Source: Oncomelania hupensis
Lineage: Eukaryota > Mollusca > Gastropoda > Littorinimorpha > Pomatiopsidae
Assembly: GCA_036898135.1 (NCBI GenBank)
Contig: CM072513.1
Location: 79,132,463-79,196,462 of the forward strand
Reading direction: 5' to 3'
DNA: 64,000 bases
Shown here: one piece after another, positions 56,601-64,000 of the stretch
Layout of the letters: each line of letters begins with the position of its first letter
How positions within the stretch are numbered: position 1 is the stretch's first letter
Notes under the pieces: generated by a model
Databases searched by the model: none
Told to the model about the DNA's origin: nothing
The model's input: only the letters and a program-made list of their open reading frames with translations
Translations under genes and position numbers: made by a program

Positions 56601-59600
56601 GTGGATCCCTTTTGCATCGCCTTCCATGGCCCAGGGGGTAGTCCTAAAAGATCTAGCAGAGATGTATGTCAGCTTTGTTGCTAGGAAACATACACTAGCT
56701 ACAATCATTTTCGATGGCTATGTTGATGGCCCAAGTACCAAAGATATTGCCCATCTTCGAAGAAGCAAAGGCATGGTTGGGAGACATGTAGCCTTTGGTC
56801 CTAACATGATCCTCTGCGAGACGAAGGAAATATTCTTGGCCAACTGCGAAAACAAACCGGAACAACAGTCTGTAATAACATTCTTTTTGCCCATGCATTC
56901 TGTGGATACGACACATCTCATCCCTTCAACATCTTAAAATCACTCACAGTCAAGAAGCTTGATTCAGGAGAGCTCCTGGATGAGGCTAGAGTATTCAATG
57001 ATAAGATGTCAAGTCATGATGCTGTTGCAGCGGCTGGTGAGAGGGTATTTGTTCACCTGTACAGTGAAAAACGTTCTGATACCTTGACCAAACTGTGGTT
57101 TGTCAAATATGAGCAAAAAGTGTCTGCAAGCCATACACAAATCCAAGCTAAAGTGCTCCCCCAACAGCAGCAGCAGCTGAATTCCATGCCTACAGAACAT
57201 TCTACCAAGTCCAGGAGTAGCTTAGTCTAGACAGAGACCATGGTCTATCACCAATGGATTGGGAATGCAAGTTACAGGAGGGTGGGCTACTTCCAATCAT
57301 AAATAATAAGCCAGCTTCTCCATAGGATATTTTGAATGTTATCCGCTGCTGCTGCTTGAAAGACTGCTCAACTGGCAGATGCAGATGCAGAAAGCACGGA
57401 CTTACGTGCACCATAGCTTGTGGAGAATGCCGTGGAGTCAGCTGCACAAACTCTGTGATTCAACTGTATGACGAGTCGGATTCTGAGACCGACTAAGGTA
57501 GACCACTTCTATATTCTACTGGAAAACTAATCAATTTCCTGGGTTTTTCTGTTTTTCTTTATTTCGTGTGTCTTCCTTTTAACTAATCTTTTTTCTCTTG
57601 TGAATTAAATAGAAGTCGACTTTTACAATCGAGATCAAGATTTTTAAGATCATCAGAATTTCGCATTTATACCCCTATGTTAATTAAATTTTAATCCACA
57701 ATCAGAACTAAAACTGACACAGAAAGCGTTGAAACAGATTTCCGACTGTATATGTTAAGAGCTTTCATTTGACATGCAACATGATATGGTTTTGAATTAA
57801 ATGTTTATTTCAAGTAATCTCCCTTTGACGTTTTGAAGTGTGAAAAAACATAAGCACCAAAAATCATGTTTCCGACCCCTTTTTTTTGCTGGGACTTTTT
57901 ATAGGTATTTCCTCATTGCTTAAAGAATATTTTTTACTGCATAGCATTTTTATAGGAATTAGTTGCTTATTTGGCTATTTATTTCATTACTGGGACTGGA
58001 CTATAACTTTAGTGTCATGTGCCTGTTACTGTTATCAGTACCTTGACCTGTTTACTAGTCCACTTCTGCAGTGCAGGAGAACTGCACCTGGTGTCAGTTG
58101 AGTTAAAGAAGTGAGAGAATTGGAATGAAAATGTTTTAGTAAAATTTACAAAAGTGTGTGTTTGGTCGAGTGACTGAGTGTGCCTTGGGTGTGAGTGAGT
58201 TTGTGTAAAACCAGAGTATTGTAAATACCGAAATGTTCGCTGAGGGTAAAAAGGTCACTGCACTCACACCCTCCACATGCATGTTAGATTTCTGCATCAT
58301 GTGTGCTAGCTATTTTGAGAAGCATTTATGCCATGAACATGAACTGAACTGACTTTGACCTTGATAAACCTACAAACTTCTAACCAGTAGGTGGCTAGTT
58401 TATCCTGAAGATTTGGTTGATCTCAGTTGTTCTTCTGTTTGCCCTGTGCCTTTTAGGTTCAGTAATTTTGATGTACATCTTGTACTTGTAAACCCCGATA
58501 TCCTTTGTCTGGGAATGTGGAAGAGTTACTGGATAAATATATCCCATTTTGCTTAATTCAGAAGATGAGATGAGAATATTTTTTATTTCTTAATATTTTG
58601 AAACATTTTGCCATTTCTTTTATTTAACATTTATTACCCCTTGGGGTCATGAGCAATCTTGCCACTGTAGATTGTTCAAACCTATAAAGGGAAAAGTGAA
58701 AGCCACAGTTGAAAACCTGTCTTTCCTTTATAGGCAAGACAGATTCATTGCGGCAACAGTACCCCCGTTGGAGTGCCGGGGGTTTTCAGTATAAATAGTA
58801 TCCCCACTTTATGGAAATTTAGTGCTTTAAATTCCCACTGTCGCTGTCTTCCTCATTTACTCTTTCCTATTCCTGCTCTGTCCTTCACTCTGCTATACTA
58901 TCTTCTTCTTCGCTAGATGAATGACCTACCTTTTTTCTTGAAAACTCTTCCTGGACAAGACTCCTTGTTTGTGTATGAGGTCTGTTGGATCAGCTTGGGA
59001 GTGTTGGACGCTTTCTGCCGGGTGGTCACTAGGGCTTCCTATGATTGTACTATTTAGCACTATAGGCATTTTATATGTATGCGTTTTGTTGATGATTTAT
59101 AATGATGTTTGTATTCTATTTTGTTTTTGTAACCGGGGGTTCGCGTAGTTGAGGTCAACCCTCAGCCGTCCCTCGCGTGGGATGTCTTTATTGTAAAGTG
59201 ACTGGCCGGTGGAGGGCATTCAATTTTCTCACTGGGGTTGTTTCAACAGATCTTTTATGCGGATCGGGGGTTGTCCGGTCCTGATTTGGCTCGGAAGAGT
59301 CCGCTGGACCTAAAGCAACAATGAATCAATCAATCCATCATTTAACATTTATTTTATTATTCTTATATAGCGCTTTTTCAAGAGCTGCTCAAGGCCATGG
59401 CCAATACAGGATCTAACTCAAGCTGCCCGAGGCGGCAACCTGCTGCCTTGGGCTCACAGTCTGACCCTCAGACGACTGACCACAAACCTAAGCGACTGGG
59501 GATGGGTGAGAAGGGAAAACTATACACTGAAACAACCATCAGGCTAATAGCAACAGTAAGATGGCCAGTGATTACTACCAATGTTTATGTCCAGGCTACC

Positions 59601-62600
59601 CGGAATCGAACCTGCAACCTTCGCAACATGAGCTTGTTGCTCTACCAACTGAGCTATCCCGATCCCATTACATTTAGGATTTAAAAACATGTTTCCCCTT
59701 CTCCTTCTGCTACATTTTGCGTTCAATTTTTTTTTACAAATTTAATGTTAACATGGTCACAATCTTTGTGACATTATTTTCTCCCCCCCCCCTCCTACCC
59801 ACACACACATACCTCACAATGTTATGTTTTAGCGTGACCCCTAGAACATTGTGTCTTGGTTTTGTTTTTTCGCCCTAGATAGGGTCAATTTGTTTTTCTT
59901 TTAGTCCCCAGACAATCTTTGTTAACCTTCAGTGTTATCAAATGAAGTTTGCTGGCACAGGGACTTACTCACATAGTGACACGAATTTGATAAAGAATGC
60001 TCTGCAACGAAAACATGCAAAACGTAGAGTATCCAAAACTGCTGAGGCGTATGCTTGGACTAATATTGATTAAGACCAAGGCCTGACACTCAGTGTGGGT
60101 TTAAAATACACGTGCTGACCTAGTAAGAGATAAGTATGTTTATATAGACAAACTGCAAGGTCGTGGATGTCATGAAAAAAAGATATAACTAATAGCTTCT
60201 TTCACCTGTGTACAGAAACATAGGGGAGCTATAGCTATAACCAGACACGATGCAAGGAGGCAGAAGAAGAGGGAGACAGAATAAAAGGTGGGAGGACAAC
60301 ATTTGAGAATGGACTGGCTTGACACTAGAAGCGAAGCCATGAGGGTTGCTGAGGACAGAGAAAGATTGAGTGCGCTGGTTAAACGATCATCCAACGACTT
60401 TCGAGTTACAGGATAGGATAGCTACAGTGGCACAACATTTTGACTGCTAACTGTGCGAATTGGGAGAATTCTTGAGAGATCAGTTTAGTTCCATTCTTTT
60501 TTTAATATCACCTGGGGCTAGGAGTAGGATGTTTTAGGTTTAAAATCAGCTGTCTTTTAAGTGTTAAGCTTGTGGCCTGTGTAACTATTATGATCTTTGT
60601 ATTGAGCCATCACTCTGGCTTACATGTGAGTTATACTCGATGTATAAAGGGTTTTGTACCTAGTCTTGTTGGTGCTGAAAATGGCACATTTGTTCCTCTT
60701 AGGTATTTCGGAACAATAATACCATTATAGTGGTAGAATCCTATCCAACCAGAACAATTGTATGACCTCTAATATGTATAAAATTTATATCTGTCCTCCA
60801 AGTAATGGCAGTGGTAATCATAATTCAGGGGTGTGACCCAGAATTATTCCGTAGGCATGCTGTGGTTATATAATTTAAACTGTTAGAATAGACAGATAAG
60901 ATAAGAATATTAACCAAGTAAAAACGTTACAAGGATTTTGGTGTGGCATGACGACAATGAAGTATACATCCTTTCTTGCACAGTCACACATGCATTCATC
61001 GTGTCATACACTTCATTGGCATACAACATATATACAGCACTAAAGGATAGGTAAACACAGTGTTAAACATACATCACTCATCAGTCATATAAAGTTATGG
61101 AGTCAAACACACCCTGCAGTAAAACAAAATACAGCATTAAAACAATTTAACAGCATTAAATAAAATGAGAATTATTAAGAATGTTAGGCTTCACATCCAG
61201 ATCTACACACACCACAACACAACACACCACACACACCCACGCGCACACACACATACACAGCATAGCATACTCCTATTTCACAAAGGTACAAATCAAGCAA
61301 TGGTAATGAGTTTGTGTTCAAGAAAATGGGGATTATGGATTTTGTACTGTCTTGCAGCATGCGCAAGCTTATTAGTCAAATTATGGTAAATTAGCTGCTC
61401 CATTCACCTCATGCAGCAGTATTGAAAATGTAGTTGTTTCTGAGGTGAACTGTCTCTCACTTCATTCTCACCTTTTTTTTTTTCAATCTGAGAAGGAAAC
61501 AAAATCTCTGAAGAATAGTGTTTACTCAAACATTGGCTTTCTTTGTATCCAGGCTGTCTTGCTGTGTAATGTATCTAGTCTGAGCTGCAAATAGGGTGTT
61601 TAGTTTAACCCTGTCGATTACCTTTGGACCCAGCTGAAACCCTCCAGTCTAAAGGCCTAGTGTACTTACCCATCCCTTCTTCAATATGGTCACTGCAAGT
61701 GTAGTAAGGCCTCAGCGGATGTCCTTGAATTACAGAACAGTGCATTTCCCTCTTTACTTTATCAAGATATATCAAACTTAATCTTTTTTAAACCACTGGC
61801 ATACTCATATGATAGATGCATGATTTTAAAAAAAAGTTATTTGTTAAAAGGGGACCTTCTGTGGATAGAAAATGTATTAATACATTTTTATAGGGTGTAC
61901 TAAAATTCTGGAGTTTTACTTGGCTGTGAAAAATACTAACATCTCCTTTTTAAATATATATCACACAAAATCCATTTCTTACAATTTTCAGGATGTAAAA
62001 GATTTTTGAAAATGGACACATTCTTGCAATGCAAAATTGTAATGATTTGGTGTGGTGTTTCCAGTCAACTGTGTGGACCGACATGTACGGGAATATCCCA
62101 ACGAAATTGCGCTCATTTGGGAAAAGGATGAACCCGGCACTGAAGAATATGTCACCTACAAGTAAGAGCATGCCCAATAGCCATTGAAAATCTGTGAAGT
62201 GTCAAATCTTTGATGAGGAAGGGTAACATCCAGAAATAAATCATAAATAAATAAAGCCAGAATCTACTTGATGTATATATTATATGTCTTCTTTTTATTT
62301 TCTTTGTTTGCCATTATATAACATTGCTTTTTAAATGATCAACTTTTTGACAAGTGAGGGAAAGAAATTAAGAAAAAAAAAAGTGGACTATCTTGATTCT
62401 TTTACTGTCTCTACTTTGTTTTTCTATAATTTCTGATTGCTGTTTCTCTCAGGGAGCTATCGAACATGGTGGGTAAGATGGCCAACTTACTGCGCAACAG
62501 TGGGGTGAAGAAGGGTGACCGTGTGGCCATTTACCTGCCTCAGAGTCCCATGGCAGTGGTCACCATGCTGGCCTGCGCTAGAATTGGTGCCATCCACAGC

Positions 62601-63624
62601 GTTGTCTTTGCAGGATTCAGCTCCGAAGCTCTGGCCAGTCGCATCCAGGATGGTATGTAGCGGCGAGCAGTTTGGTTACGCTAGCACTTCAAGAAGTGAA
62701 AATTTATTCAGAGCTTTCGCATATTTCATACAAAAAACATGTTCATTTTAAGGTTTGCAGGCATAATGGAAATTTAGTCTCAATATTTTTTTTTTTCGCT
62801 GTCAAGAAAATAACTAGGTCCATTCCTCTGCCCTCCCCATCCCAACTCCAGCGCGTGCAGTGGTCGAGTGGTGCTAAACTATGCAAGGCAAAGCGAACAG
62901 TGTGACAACAGTGGCAGTAAAAGCGTATCGTCAGCTGTTTGTATCAGAGCATAGCCCATTGATAGCATGACTCTGATTCTTGAGGTGCGCAGTGCACCTA
63001 CTTCTTCAGATAAGAGTATAAACTGAAGTCGAGTGTGTACACAGCCATTCCCTTGAACAGACTTGAAAGATTCTGATGCTTATTTTGTAGACGGGCAAGA
63101 GACGGTTCTAGGCAGCAGGCTTTAGGGCCATGGTTGGTCCCTTCCGGTTGCCCAAGATTGTGCTCAGTTGTCTGGCAGCAAGTTGGCATCTCGGACGGCT
63201 TGAGTTAGATCCTGTATTGGCCAGTGTCTTGAGCAGCTTTGGTAAAGTCTATAAAACACTGTTTAAATAAACAAATAAATAAAGATGAAGAATCTTGTTC
63301 CTGTGTTTTGTTGTGACGCTACTGTTATCGTAAGCAAACCAGGAGACCCTTGAACATTTCTTGTGTTTTTAGGATTGGGCTGTTAGATGTATGAGCTGCT
63401 GAATATCCTAAAAGAGATAAATCAATAAATAAATGAATATTGTTACAGCGGAAGCTGAAACCCTGGTGACAGCAGACCAAGGGGTTCGGGGTGGTAAAAT
63501 TATTCCTCTTCTCCAATCTGCACAGGCAGCCATCGCCAGCTGTCCCTCCATCAAACGTGTCTTTGTCTACGAGCGAACAGGTGCCAAGTTGAATTTGGGG
63601 CCCAAAGGGATACCTCTCGGCAAG
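47873..63624 (+). CDS. Acetyl-CoA synthetase (ACSS-like), 5' part, continues past the window
   Basis: Coding exons 47873-48176, 62065-62161, 62453-62652 and 63449-63624 join in frame (259 codons). The enzyme forms acetyl-CoA from acetate, ATP and CoA. The N-terminal ACS module is clear: [20 protein letters not shown]-like [62 protein letters not shown] and [12 protein letters not shown]. The ATP-binding TSGSTGxPKG loop would be in the next exon, outside the window. The first ~35 residues ([19 protein letters not shown]...) are Arg/Ser-rich without acids, like a mitochondrial presequence, so ACSS1 is likelier than cytosolic ACSS2 (inference). Intron 1 is 13.9 kb and full of transposons. Confidence 0.92.
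48180..49680. other. ACSS intron 1, left part, no element defined
   Basis: AT-rich intronic sequence; no exon or repeat recognised. Confidence 0.35.
49695..50460 (-). mobile_element. RTE-type LINE fragment
   Basis: Minus strand from about [11 protein letters not shown] to the 3' tail (ATCCTATCCTATCC at the left). [20 protein letters not shown] and [15 protein letters not shown] are readable; broken by shifts. Confidence 0.88.
50587..50624. repeat. (ATT)n microsatellite
   Basis: About 12 ATT units. Confidence 0.9.
51618..51842 (+). mobile_element. tRNA-derived SINE, family S2
   Basis: The head GTGGCCGAATGGTTAGAGCG and CCCGGGTTTGAGCCC resembles a tRNA A/B-box pair. The body holds TTTCCCTGGGAAAGACACTT and GATGAGAGTATAAACCGA. 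A related 3' part lies at 62998-63110. Confidence 0.65.
52510..55851 (-). mobile_element. Full-length RTE-type LINE
   Basis: 8-bp target duplication ACCCAGAA at 52502-52509 and 55852-55859. The 3' tail is ATAGG repeats (left end). It contains one uninterrupted ORF with endonuclease and RT. At least seven truncated relatives occur in this window. Confidence 0.9.
52522..55617 (-). CDS. LINE endonuclease-reverse transcriptase, 1031 residues
   Basis: Target-primed retrotransposition enzyme. The N-terminal endonuclease/exonuclease/phosphatase domain (about 58-310) shows [23 protein letters not shown] and catalytic IGSDHDLVM. Reverse transcriptase (about 530-810) shows [45 protein letters not shown] and catalytic FADD at about 766-769. 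The C-terminus (about 900-1031) has the [15 protein letters not shown] and [20 protein letters not shown] blocks shared with every fragment in the window. Similar proteins are often annotated in mollusc genomes as craniofacial development protein 2-like, which is a misnomer. No stop or shift, so it may be active. Confidence 0.95.
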   Translation of the reverse strand: MGPARSFLPKTQHMMRLSTNSMPDRSSPGTRTAPSVGHQDGGEKYATDGQISKIRTRNNIVIGTWNVRTLKAEGKLEELAHELDHYRWNVLGISELRWKGLGETTTDKGHKLYFSGRDDRHEHGVGFLVHKNILATVMGCRPVSSRLITIRLRATPFNITIIQAYAPTSDYEDSEVEDFYENIQAVLDQVPKKDIVIVQGDWNAKVGQDAHHNWGDTCGPHCNNETNDRGLRLLEFARYNNLVLANTLGLHKKSRRWTWHSPGGEHHNQIDYIMVKKRFRSSINIGRTRTFPGADIGSDHDLVMMSFRLHLKRVNTAKCTRLKFDLDKLQDPEVAKIFQATIGGKFAPLLILGAGEVDVNTMTNTFNSAVTDAATEILGKHRPKKKPWITPELLDLCDKRRELKKKKNTSQGADVYRKINNDIRKSMRTAKENWIEDQCQEIDNNLNKNNSKKAYQTVKRLTSVKQPKVSTIQSKSGICLTEEQEVLDRWTEYCSDLYNHTPNGDPSVLACPESREEEEILPILREEVEAAVQSLKKGKSAGVDNIPAELLQAGGEAMTDALTIICNKIWQSGEWPTPWTQSLVITLPKKGNLQECENYRTISLISHPSKVLLKIILNRLKPQAEQIIAEEQAGFMAGRSTTEQIFNLRIICEKYLQHQQHRYHVFIDFKKAFDRVWHAALWATMKVYNISPKIIEVIKSLYDKATSAVLHNSVIGNWFRTTIGVRQGCLLSPTLFNIFLERIMSDALADHEGTVSIGGRAISNLRFADDIDGLAGEEQELEQLVQRLDTTSRAYGMEISAEKTKMMTNNTNGINTDIKVQGQSLNTVHSFKYLGAIVSDNGSRQEVLSRIAQTTAALTRLKLIWKDRTISLHSKVRLLRSLVISIFLYACEAWTLTADLQRRIQSMEMRCYRRLLCISYTQHITNDEVRQTITQAIGQHDDLLTVVKKRKLRWYGHVTRSSGLAKTILQGTVQGGRRRGRPKKRWEDNIREWTGLTLSETMRAAEDRERWSMLVKRSSVVPLRPSGYGTG
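57500..58620. other. ACSS intron 1, no gene seen
   Basis: AT-rich; no element boundaries recognised. Confidence 0.35.
58636..59339 (+). mobile_element. TATA-bearing short retroelement, copy E (longest)
   Basis: 704 bp with 14-bp target duplication ATTTAACATTTATT (58622-58635, 59340-59353). It starts ACCCCTTGGGGTCATGAGC, has CAGTATAAATAGTATCCCC about 150 bp in, and ends in an AATC-repeat tail. No ORF. Confidence 0.85.
59345..59668 (-). mobile_element. tRNA-derived SINE, family S1, copy 2
   Basis: The minus strand begins with a good tRNA-like head, GGGATAGCTCAGTTGGTAGA and GCAGGTTCGATTCCGGG. The body has CTGGCCATCTTACTGTTGC and the 3' end AGCAGCTCTTGAAAAAGCGC then TATA. It is the best-preserved S1 copy here. 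Confidence 0.75.
60240..60425 (+). mobile_element. RTE-type LINE fragment (extreme 3' end)
   Basis: From ACGATGCAAGGAGGCAGAAG to GGATAGGATAG, with small indels. Confidence 0.85.
60430..62064. other. ACSS intron 1, right part
   Basis: AT-rich, with an AC-rich patch at 61203-61260. No element or exon recognised. Confidence 0.35.
62065..62161 (+). CDS. ACSS-like exon 2
   Basis: 97 nt, acceptor tgtttccag, donor gtaaga. It encodes [32 protein letters not shown], the conserved NCxDRH...ALIWE-DEPG block. Confidence 0.93.
62453..62652 (+). CDS. ACSS-like exon 3
   Basis: 200 nt, acceptor tttctctcag, donor gtatgt. It encodes [55 protein letters not shown], the most conserved part of the ACS N-terminal domain. 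Confidence 0.95.
62998..63260 (+). mobile_element. SINE pieces (S2 3' part, then S1 part)
   Basis: CTTCAGATAAGAGTATAAACTGAAG and the following block match S2 (51735 onwards). Then GGCTTGAGTTAGATCCTGTAT, TTGGCCAGTG and TTGAGCAGCTTTGG match S1 in the opposite orientation to 59345, ending in an AATA-rich tail. Confidence 0.5.
63449..63624 (+). CDS. ACSS-like exon 4
   Basis: 176 nt, acceptor ttgttacag, donor gtaatc. It encodes [20 protein letters not shown], then [17 protein letters not shown]. TADxGxRGGK is an ACS signature. The gene continues to the right. Confidence 0.93.
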
Positions 63625-63844
63625 GTAATCTGTTGACGTATGACAAGAAAATGTTCTTATCTAGCTCAAACTTAAAGAGGTGCTCAAGGATTGTTTTTAA
63701 CGTGCAGGCTCAGGTTCCAGTGCAAAGGACTGCTCAAGGCACTGACTACTGTCCAGGGACCAACGTACACAATAGTTTGTGGAAGTCAGTCACCCACACT
63801 GCCCTGCACACGAGTGCATTTTGTATGAAGCTGGTTATTAGTGT

Positions 63845-64000
63845 TTGGGTTTTTTATATAGCGCTTTACCAGTTCAAGAGCTGCTCAATGCGCTGGCCGA
63901 TATAGGATCTAACTCAAGATGCCTGAAGTATCGATTTGCTGCCTTAGGCCCAGTGCATCCTTCGTCTTAACGCCCTAGGCAAGTGAGCACATACTATACA
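63845..64000 (-). mobile_element. SINE S1 fragment, cut by window end
   Basis: ATATAGCGCTTTACCAGTTC, AAGAGCTGCTCAATGCGC and TATAGGATCTAACTCAAG match the left part of copy 59345-59668. Confidence 0.65.

Larger units (their letters stand above)
51900..57497 (+). pseudogene. Decayed copy of an unnamed multi-copy invertebrate gene, split by a LINE
   Basis: Readable blocks in order: [20 protein letters not shown] (about 51965), [34 protein letters not shown] (about 52410), [15 protein letters not shown], [LINE], [116 protein letters not shown], and a Cys-rich end [28 protein letters not shown]. Stops, shifts and a deletion before HAFCGYD show it is dead. I recognise this as a recurrent uncharacterised protein family of marine invertebrates, from memory only. 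IIFDGY...STKD with a later GCD-like motif suggests a PIN/FEN-type nuclease fold (inference); the C-terminus resembles CXC/tesmin cysteine repeats. Confidence 0.6.

Overview
The window is animal nuclear DNA: AT-rich, intron-heavy, and crowded with transposable elements and long microsatellites. Gene content and repeat types (abundant RTE-type LINEs, tRNA-derived SINEs, very long GA/CT tracts) point to a lophotrochozoan, most likely a gastropod mollusc. That placement is inference; no rRNA or mitochondrial marker is present.

Three host genes can be rebuilt exon by exon, with splice sites and codon phase agreeing at every joint. (1) Minus strand, 10935 to 3339: a complete seven-exon copper chaperone for superoxide dismutase (CCS), 244 codons plus stop. 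(2) Plus strand, 12474 to 36542: a G2E3/PHF7-type ePHD-RING-PHD protein. Eight small exons encode the zinc fingers. A 4.7 kb last exon encodes a long disordered tail with an AT-hook, a basic NLS and several SUMO-interaction-like motifs. A one-base frame break lies at a C5 run (32782-32786). (3) Plus strand, 47873 to beyond 63624: the first four coding exons of an acetyl-CoA synthetase (ACSS), probably mitochondrial; the first intron is 13.9 kb. CCS and the G2E3-like gene are head to head, and may share a promoter around 10936-11040.

Most of the rest is mobile DNA. It includes an intact RTE-type LINE (52510-55851, 8-bp target duplication) inside a decayed copy of an unnamed multi-copy gene (about 51900-57497). 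There are at least seven RTE fragments, one 5'-truncated L1-like LINE (42728-44188, 15-bp duplication and poly-A), and a 0.6-0.7 kb TATA-bearing short retroelement in at least six copies, one nested in another. A family of TIR elements (CAGGG... ends, 6-bp duplications) occurs three times; two copies carry small basic ORFs ending in a PCNA-binding PIP box. Also present are piggyBac-like pieces, tRNA-derived SINEs, a repeat rich in AAGGTCA half-sites, and a telomere-like CCCTAA block.

Layout: 1-2730 repeats and a TIR element; 3299-10935 CCS, with a 1.1 kb GA tract in intron 4; 11000-36560 the G2E3-like gene with TE-filled introns; 36560-47870 intergenic, repeat-dense; 47873-64000 ACSS exons 1-4 separated by TE-filled introns. 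I saw no CRISPR array, rRNA gene or convincing functional tRNA gene.
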